In this document: positions 57,301 to 64,000 of the stretch, one piece after another
Layout: every line of letters begins with the position of its first letter
Numbering within the stretch: the stretch's first letter is position 1
Source: Haliclona indistincta
Lineage: Eukaryota; Porifera; Demospongiae; Haplosclerida; Chalinidae
Length of the DNA: 64,000 bases
Direction of reading: 5' to 3'
Assembly: GCA_964017065.1 (NCBI GenBank)
Contig: OZ024790.1
Location: 8,373,864 to 8,437,863 of the forward strand
The notes under the pieces: generated by a model
Seen by the model: only the letters and a program-made list of their open reading frames with translations
What the model was told of the DNA's origin: nothing
Databases searched by the model: none
Position numbers and translations under genes: made by a program

Positions 57301-60300
57301 GGAAGGCTAGAAATGTCACTGCAGCAGTCAGACCATCAATCCAACTTGTCCACTTACGAAGATACAATCTCCAGTTCAGCTTACTGCAAATGTGATAATA
57401 TTTATTTATCTGAAATTCTTTTGTTAAGCATTAAGGCTATGGGTTTTTAATGCTGCACATACAACATGTGTTCATTATGCACCTATCAATGTTAAGCCCC
57501 ACTACCCCCCTCCCGGGCATGGGTGGGGTTTTGATAGGGCCTTTGAACGGAAGCTAAGCCCAATCGGTGGGGATTTTGAACTACACGCAAAATATACACA
57601 TGTTAAAAATAGTACAATCTGTCAAATCCCCACTATCCAGTCCCCACTATCCCCATAATGGTGGTGGGGATTTGACACAACAGCTTGCCCTGGGGGTGGG
57701 GAAATTGTAAGATCAAAACCCCACCATGCCCCCACCCATGCCCGGGAGGGGGGTAGTGGGGCTTAACATTGATAGGTGCATTAGAATTAAGTCTTTTTGC
57801 ATCACCACCTCATGGTAACATGGCTCTTCAAGCATGTAGCTAGCTTAGTACAGTGCAGTGGGAGAGACTGGAACTAGAGTAGTTCTATAGGTGTAGGTGC
57901 TTGAGCTGACTCTATTTAACGGGCTTTCCCAGAGTTTTTCTCCAAAAAGCTTTTGCAGTGCAGCAGCCCAGACACAACTGGGAAGTTAAATGTCACTGCA
58001 GCAGTCAGACCGTCAATCCAACTTACGATGTCACATACACTATTCAGCAGGTGATCTATATGCTATAATGCTTGGTAAAGCAAGGAGGCAAGCTACTCCT
58101 GATAGTCACGCTATTGCCGGTATTGACTGGGTACAACTCAACCGCTAATGCGCTTCTGATTTTGTTTAAAGTGGTTAATTTTGTGGGGTTAAATTTTCAG
58201 CATCTTTACAGTTTTTGCTTGAACCACGAAAACAAAAGCACGAATCATGACGAAATGAATAGCATCAATTTGTATGTCAGTTGCAAAAATTAAACCAAAA
58301 AAGCTGAAGCGGTCATTTCGCGAAAAATTAGCCCTGCAATAATTACCCGCTATACAGTTCTATACACGGTAAGTGTTTGAATGACTCACTATATCACTAC
58401 GAAGCTCCATACTTGTAGCAAAATGTCAATCATGGATAAAACGAACACAATTACTGTCAAAACAAATCTTGCTACGTGAAGATGACTATCCAGTTGGTGA
58501 GGATGCCTTGCTTCAGTGGCTATTATGAGAGTAGCATCGTATAATAGCACGTAGGTCAAGTAGGCAATGAATCGGAACCTGTAAGACATGTGATGACACA
58601 CAAGCTGATGTAAATTTATACATAAGCGAGAAATAATTTTGTAAATCATTGCAAAATAATATGTGCCCCACAATTTTTCCAAAGCTGCAATTTTACTCCT
58701 CTTAGCATGGAGAAAAATGCTTTTTAATTAACTGACTATCGATTGTAGCCAAAACAGTATCACACAATACAAATCTAGTGTGCTTAGTGCACTGAAAAAC
58801 ATACAAAATTATTTCGCATAACATTGGTTTTCGCTTGATAATTATAAATTGTTAAGCTGGGGTTTGTGACTTTGTGTCAACTCTGTTCATAACATTTTCT
58901 ATACTCATTATCACCTGCTTACCCAAGCATTTTCCATCCGTATCGTTTCCACCTGTAGCTGATCACAGCCTTGAAGCTGTTATGACTCGCAGTCTCCTGC
59001 AATTATGATAGCAACATGAATTATAAAACTTTTTAAAGTAGTCTCATCACATAATATTATCTATGTCCGTAACGCATGTGGCAGATGGTTCTAAAACTCT
59101 AACCAAAATGTATTGAAATGTGTGTTTGCAAATTCTTGCCACAAAAATTGAACAATAAATGAATTTTTAACTCTCTTGCCTCAAGATCATGTTTTCCAAT
59201 AATCTCAGTTGATGATTGAGACTTCTCATTGAAGGCAGAACTGTCTGGGGTGTGCCCATTCTCATCAGCCTCTAGTACATCATGATAAGCAATCTTATCA
59301 TCAACACTCACTGTAGTGTCCAATATAGCATTGATGCACTCCTGGATCTATAAAACATGAAGAAAGATTACAAAGAGGAACCATACATGAATGAAACTAT
59401 ACAGTGTGTGATAATTTGTGTGACTGAAAGGTTAGGTGCTTTGGTTCGTCGGTACATTGTTTTCTGCTTAAAATGCCTTGAAACACCTGTTTTTTCAAAA
59501 GCTATCCACAAGTCATAAAATCAGGAATCGTCTGATGAGTGCTATGACAACAGCATGGAGCAGTGTGTGTGCGTGTGTCAAGTTATGACTCACTGCATAG
59601 CTACTGATTATTCCCTACATATCGTGATTGTATTGCATATAGTTGCCAACTTTTCAAAATTGGTATCCGAGACATTAATTTTTGATCGCACTAATTATTT
59701 TTTAGACACACCTACTAATTTTATGACCACACCCATCACTATATGTCACCTGGGGTTGTTAAAAATATATTTCTTTAACTGCATTTCAACTTGGGGCCTC
59801 ATAAAATAGATTACCTGCACAGGATTCGAACCCACGACCCACTTTTTATAAATTCCAGGATTCCGGGAGATTTATCGTTGCGGGACAAGATCGATTTTCC
59901 CCAGCAATTCCGGGACGATTGGCAACTAATAGTTCAACTTGATAAGTAGTCAGTCTCTAAAAGCAAGGAACATCAGTTCGAACCTGACTTTAAGAGATTT
60001 AATTTTCTAGACAAAAAGCCCAGGCTTTTATGCAAGGAATTACTTAAATATTAAGGTTGTAGACATAGTAATACTATTCATCAGGATCCCATGGGCTCCT
60101 GTATTCATGCATGTCAATGTAATGTGACTCTTACATGATCTGATTCGGCCCCTTTTTTGTCAGCTTTTATAAGAGCAGACAAAAGTTTTTGAAATCTGAT
60201 TCTTGGATTGAACTGCTTGTCGGTGCTGAGACAGAGTGTACTACATGATACAAATCATTATGATCGTCATAAAATAGAATATCAGCATAGAATTCGAACC

Positions 60301-63300
60301 CACGACCCTCTATTTTTACTTGCGCATCGATTTTACTTGCGCGTCATAATTATCATTAGTTTCTTTACCGATCATCCATTTCTCTTATCATGAGTGGTGC
60401 TGTACGGTAATGATGCTTGTCTAGAGCTATCTCCACTGGATAGTGACCAGTAGTGTCCTGGACCCAGAGTAGACGAGAGAAACCACTATCCAGGATCTTC
60501 TTTGTGAGGTTAGTGAAATCATTATCAGCAGCAATATGCAGAGCATTGTAGCCATCAGATGACCTTGTGCACTGCACTGAGTACAGGTTGAGCCTGAAAT
60601 TCTTCAAAAGCAAAATACCAGCTTCTTCCGATTCCTGTAAAATGAAACATAATGTTGTGTAACAGGTGTACTGCTGTCTATTATTAGAGGACATAAAAAT
60701 GTGAACCATAGACCATAAACAGTGTAAAGCATACCTAGGAAAGATCAAAGAGCCACCTGCGCTATAAATCCCATATTGCACACTTTAGCTAAGATGGCTT
60801 CATGCCACTTTCAACCGACAATCTTTGACCAAGGTATGCTGTATGAACGATGAAGCATTCGGGATTGGATCTTGCGGCAGATACAGTCGCCTCGTGCTAT
60901 ACCAGCCTCTTGACCCCATCCTTTGTGCTTTATCAGTCATACAGCACTCCCCAAGCGTACTTTAACAAGTACTTATGTAAGGAGTGAAAATGTAATAAAA
61001 CACAACAAGCCATGTAAAAAACTACAGCAAAATAATGTGACTTTGGGGCACTTCAATGGACTTACTGTGATGACACTCATGAACAACTCTTCCAGGTCAA
61101 TTTGGAAAGTCTTAGCAATCACCAGTGGTGTCAGCACATAACCATTAGCAGCACACAGCACGGCCAGTGACGACACATCATCAAGTGCTGACTTTTGTCC
61201 CTCAACAATGACTGACAGCTACAAGAACAAAAAACATAATTATAGTCACCATCACTGATGTTCATAGACTATAGGTAATGGATCAAAGCAAGCTCAACAT
61301 ATACAGTAGAAATTCTTTTAATCAGGGCACAAAACAGTGTGTCAGGGTTATAGCATTTTTATTTCAAGGGTGTGCGCAAAGCCAGGTTCTAATGTATTGC
61401 AATTTGCAACCATATGCACCATTGTGTAAGCTCAACTCACAGTGGTGTCATTAATGTGCTTCCTCTTGACTAGAGTAGCCAGTATTTCTAGAACATTCAT
61501 GTTATACTCTGAGCAGCTCCACTCAAACAGACGAACAGCTAGTTCAGTAAAATGAGGACCACGCTCAGCAGCTAGCTCAACTGCACACTGATCATACTCC
61601 ATGTTTAATGGATGTGGATGGAAACTGAGAATAGCTTCGAGAGCACATTGGATCTGAACATAACATACAATGGAGTTACTACTTTAACTGAAAGTATACA
61701 CAGTAATGTTGCTATTCCATTTACTATATTTATTCTATTTAAATTTTTACTGACTGTACTAGAATAGTATGTTGATCGGTCAAGAACAACGTTTATTCTG
61801 TTCATAATTTGCTTCTTGATCAAGATTTAAAACTAAATGTTTTGTGTTTGTTCTTTGTTTCATTTCACTCCTCTTGGGAATTGAGCCTAAAGACAAGGCT
61901 AAATACACATTTGTGTTTTAGTACTGTATGACTGCATCTGCATAGGCGGCTGCAGGGATCGATGGGCCCACCCCAGCAATGCCCTGGTGAACAGCTGACT
62001 GCAGTTTAGTTAATGCACTGATCTGCTGCGTGGTTGTTAACCATGTGTGATTAGCACCTCTCTTACTAGGGATGCAATAGGAATGAGAAAATGAGAATCG
62101 GAGAATTTTACGTCGGGTCATGTCAAAATACCCACAAAAATGCAAAAGCATCCCTAAAGTGATGCTACTGTTTATTTTATGTGCAAACCATGGATTGGGA
62201 CAATCCATGAATTGCATTGCTCTAAGTATGGATCCATGCTTTGTGCGGGCAATCCATGGATTACACAGCACTTGCGTGATCCATGGATTGCGCAACCACA
62301 CACGTGTCAAGCGTTCGTGCAAAAGAAGAAGAAAGGGAGCAAGGTGATCAGCCGAGAGAATGGAAAGGAAATTGTGGCTTACCTTTCAGCTGGCGAAGAC
62401 AAAGGCGATCCTCACTTTAAGTTCTGGGTGAAGTCTCGTGGATTCAGCTATTAGATTAGACTGAGGAATGTATTGTTTACAAGCCAAGAAAACGGTATGG
62501 AGCTTAGACTGAGGAATGTATTGTTTACAAGCCAAGAAAACGGTATGGAGCTTAGATTGTACACTATTGATGTGTTCAGGATGCTTTGATGTGCATGCAG
62601 GACAAGAATGACACTACCCTGCTAGGCAGATTTCGTCGTGTGGCATACATAGAGGATTTCTACGATATATTGTGCAGAATTCACACAGTTGAACGCTGCC
62701 ACATAAAACCTTAGCTGAGGTAAAGTGAATTTCTTAAGTTCTATCTACAAATACATCATGCATTGTTGATCAAGTGTCTTCAAGTTATGAATGCCTTCTA
62801 CGATGAATGCCTTCTTCTATGAATGCCTTCAAGTGTCTTCAAGTTATTATGAATGCCTTCTACGATCAGTAGTGCAGGAGTTGATCAGGTTGTGTGAGGT
62901 TTGAGGATTGCAGCTGAAGTGATGACGGTCATTGCTGAGCACAAGGTTTGTACCTATAATATTATGCATGTACTAGTTATGCTCGTAATTATTTTATATT
63001 AGGAGCACTTATATGGACTAGCATCAGGTAAAGCTGAATAAAGACACAAAGAAATTGTTTTGAGAGGCTCATCAAGAGACTACCAATGGTTTAAAATGTA
63101 TGCTATGGGTGGAGGTCTTTAAAGTGAAGAGGTATTGCTATACAACACATGTATTTAACTGATACACTTATCAGATGAGTGGAATAGTAATATACAGTCA
63201 TGTTATAGTTTCACCTAGGGGTAATTGCAACACAAAAGATTTTAAATGTATTTGGTACTGTCAAACATGGCCATGTTTATGCAATGAACTATCTCTGCTA

Positions 63301-64000
63301 ATATTGCAGGGAGCAAAATTGAAGAAGAATCCAGGGATATCTATAGAAGATGCTACTGAGGCCTTCTAATGCTAGTGTGATCACTGTATGCTCTGCCCAG
63401 CTACGTATTACAGCCTGAACTCAAGACTCATACAACCATATTCATCTCATGTATCTCTTTGATGCCTCAGTATACATTTACTAGCTAGAATACTAGAATA
63501 CTGTAGGTGATCAAGTTGAGCTGCATTCACAAATCATTGCTGCTGGAGGTGCTTCAGTGGCAAACATCAGTGGTTTCGTTGATATAGAGTCCGCCGCTTC
63601 TCACCGGGGTGAGCGTCCATGCATCAATGGTTTTGGCCGAGATCCCATAGTTCGAGTCCCTTAATTGCACGATCCATGGATTGTTGCGCAAAGCACGGAT
63701 CCATACTTTATGCAGCGCAATCCATGGATTGTCCCGATCCATAGTTTGCGCACAACATTTACACTAATTCTTGTAGACGAAAATTAATTTTCTGATCTAT
63801 GGCATTGTGTTTAGTCATCATAAAGTAATCATTGTGCATAAATCCCACCAAGGCACTAGCACCTTTGGTATAAATTATTTATCACCAAAAATTATTTTTG
63901 TGAACTAACCAATTCCCTGGTAGTTTCAGGACGCTGTAGCAGTTCCAGCAACACCTTATCGACTGGATTGCCTGTGTTTCTCTTCTCTTCAACAGCCACA
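54355..64000 (-). CDS. ankyrin-TRP cation channel, 3' part
   Basis: Fifteen exons seen, 5' end beyond the window: 63910-64000+, 61441-61653, 61066-61218, 60369-60635, 60135-60225, 59180-59347, 58923-58996, 58390-58578, 57204-57383, 55392-55598, 55246-55338, 54961-55193, 54617-54668, 54520-54561, 54355-54458. Ankyrin-type repeats (GYNALHIAADNDFTNLTKKI, GHYPVEIALDKHHY) precede six hydrophobic segments (TYVLLYDATLIIA, VLTVIVFVLSMIDILLQVW, AVTFLAFPVHY, IVQFLVVFLMTVIGFGGALYL). The pore region is SFGRTLLTGIRILVEGG, and the last helix is YLFVVSIILLNLLIAQFSNT, the standard TRP S6. A C-terminal coiled coil (LQKQLEMQAEAIANLTSYL) ends the protein. TRPA/TRPV-like architecture, exact class uncertain. The exon ending at 59180 uses a GC donor. 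Confidence 0.85.
54805..54885 (+). repeat. tRNA-derived SINE fragment
   Basis: TTAGCTCGATGAGCAGTCAA (A-box-like) is followed about 30 bases later by AGTTCGTATCCC (B-box-like). A relative lies at 59935-59990 (CAGTCTCTAAAAGCAAGGAA, AGTTCGAACCTGAC). Stems do not close into a working tRNA. Confidence 0.5.
56190..56847. mobile_element. fold-back element in TRP intron
   Basis: Arms of about 290 bp at 56190-56480 and 56560-56847 are inverted copies, with ends ATAAATTAAGGATGCTC and GAGCACCCTTAATTTAT, around a unique centre of about 80 bp. No reading frame. Confidence 0.9.
57478..57780. mobile_element. 303-bp MITE with TTA flanks
   Basis: Perfect terminal inverted repeats of about 45 bp (outer ends TGCACCTATCAATGTTAAGC and complement), rich in CCCC/GGGG, flanked by TTA on both sides. 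It lies in the TRP intron 57384-58389. Confidence 0.85.
57970..58030 (-). pseudogene. partial copy of the neighbouring TRP exon
   Basis: The segment ATGTCACTGCAGCAGTCAGA followed by CCGTCAATCCAACTT matches exon 57204-57383 with one or two changes. It is too short to encode the whole exon. Confidence 0.7.
62181..63753. mobile_element. TIR element with CCATGGATTG repeats in TRP intron
   Basis: Ends about 62181-62295 and 63668-63753 are inverted and composed of repeated AATCCATGGATTG/GATCCATGGATTG motifs. Inside, a basic frame fragment reads KKKKGSKVISRENGKEIVAY then PHFKFWVKSRGFSY and a stop at 62454. A 48-bp unit is repeated twice at 62456-62551. The element makes up most of the 2.26-kb intron. 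Transposon family not recognised. Confidence 0.6.

Overview
The window reads as animal nuclear DNA. It has intron-rich genes with many GT-AG introns of about 50-60 bp, recognisable metazoan orthologues (NASP, EXOSC10, a DNase I-family nuclease, a Reeler/DOMON protein, a TRP channel) and dense DNA-transposon and fold-back debris. Compact introns together with Death-ankyrin and SAM-ankyrin-Death genes and an Ig-type receptor with a tyrosine-rich tail fit a demosponge best. That assignment is inference, and another early-branching animal is possible. No bacterial operon, CRISPR array, rRNA gene or viral gene was seen.

Layout. 0-1 kb: 3' half of a DNase I-like gene (+). 2-7.2 kb: NASP histone-chaperone gene (-) whose 3' exons are tandemly duplicated with small HNH-nuclease genes. 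An intact two-exon HNH/AT-hook gene (+) sits antisense inside a NASP intron. 7.3-13 kb: a four-exon single-pass receptor (+), with an Ig-like ectodomain, one TM segment and a long proline-rich tail carrying many YxxL/I motifs. 13.6-21.8 kb and 27.8-34.7 kb: two copies of a segmental duplication. Each holds a MACPF-like gene (+) and a convergent SAM-ankyrin-Death gene (-). 21.8-27.7 kb: a nest of transposons and palindromes between the copies. 34.7-38.6 kb: tandemly repeated non-coding DNA with relics of EXOSC10 3' exons. 38.6-44.6 kb: complete EXOSC10/RRP6 (-, 20 exons). 45.2-47.4 kb: single-exon Death-ankyrin gene (-). 47.6-49.9 kb: amino-acid-transporter-like gene (-) with a decayed copy at 50.2-51.1 kb. 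51.4-53.4 kb: Reeler + DOMON protein (-). 54.4-64 kb: 3' part of an ankyrin-TRP channel (-), open at the window edge.

Taken together the region is rich in proteins that could sense, signal or kill: two kinds of nuclease, an Ig receptor, paired pore-former-like and Death-adaptor genes in duplicate, and another Death-ankyrin protein. It also contains constitutive genes (NASP, EXOSC10). An immune or cell-death role for the cluster is inference from domain content and duplication. Exon boundaries were placed by eye from GT/AG sites, reading phase and family similarity. For the complete multi-exon genes the summed exon lengths are divisible by three, except the Reeler/DOMON gene, which shows a one-base frameshift.
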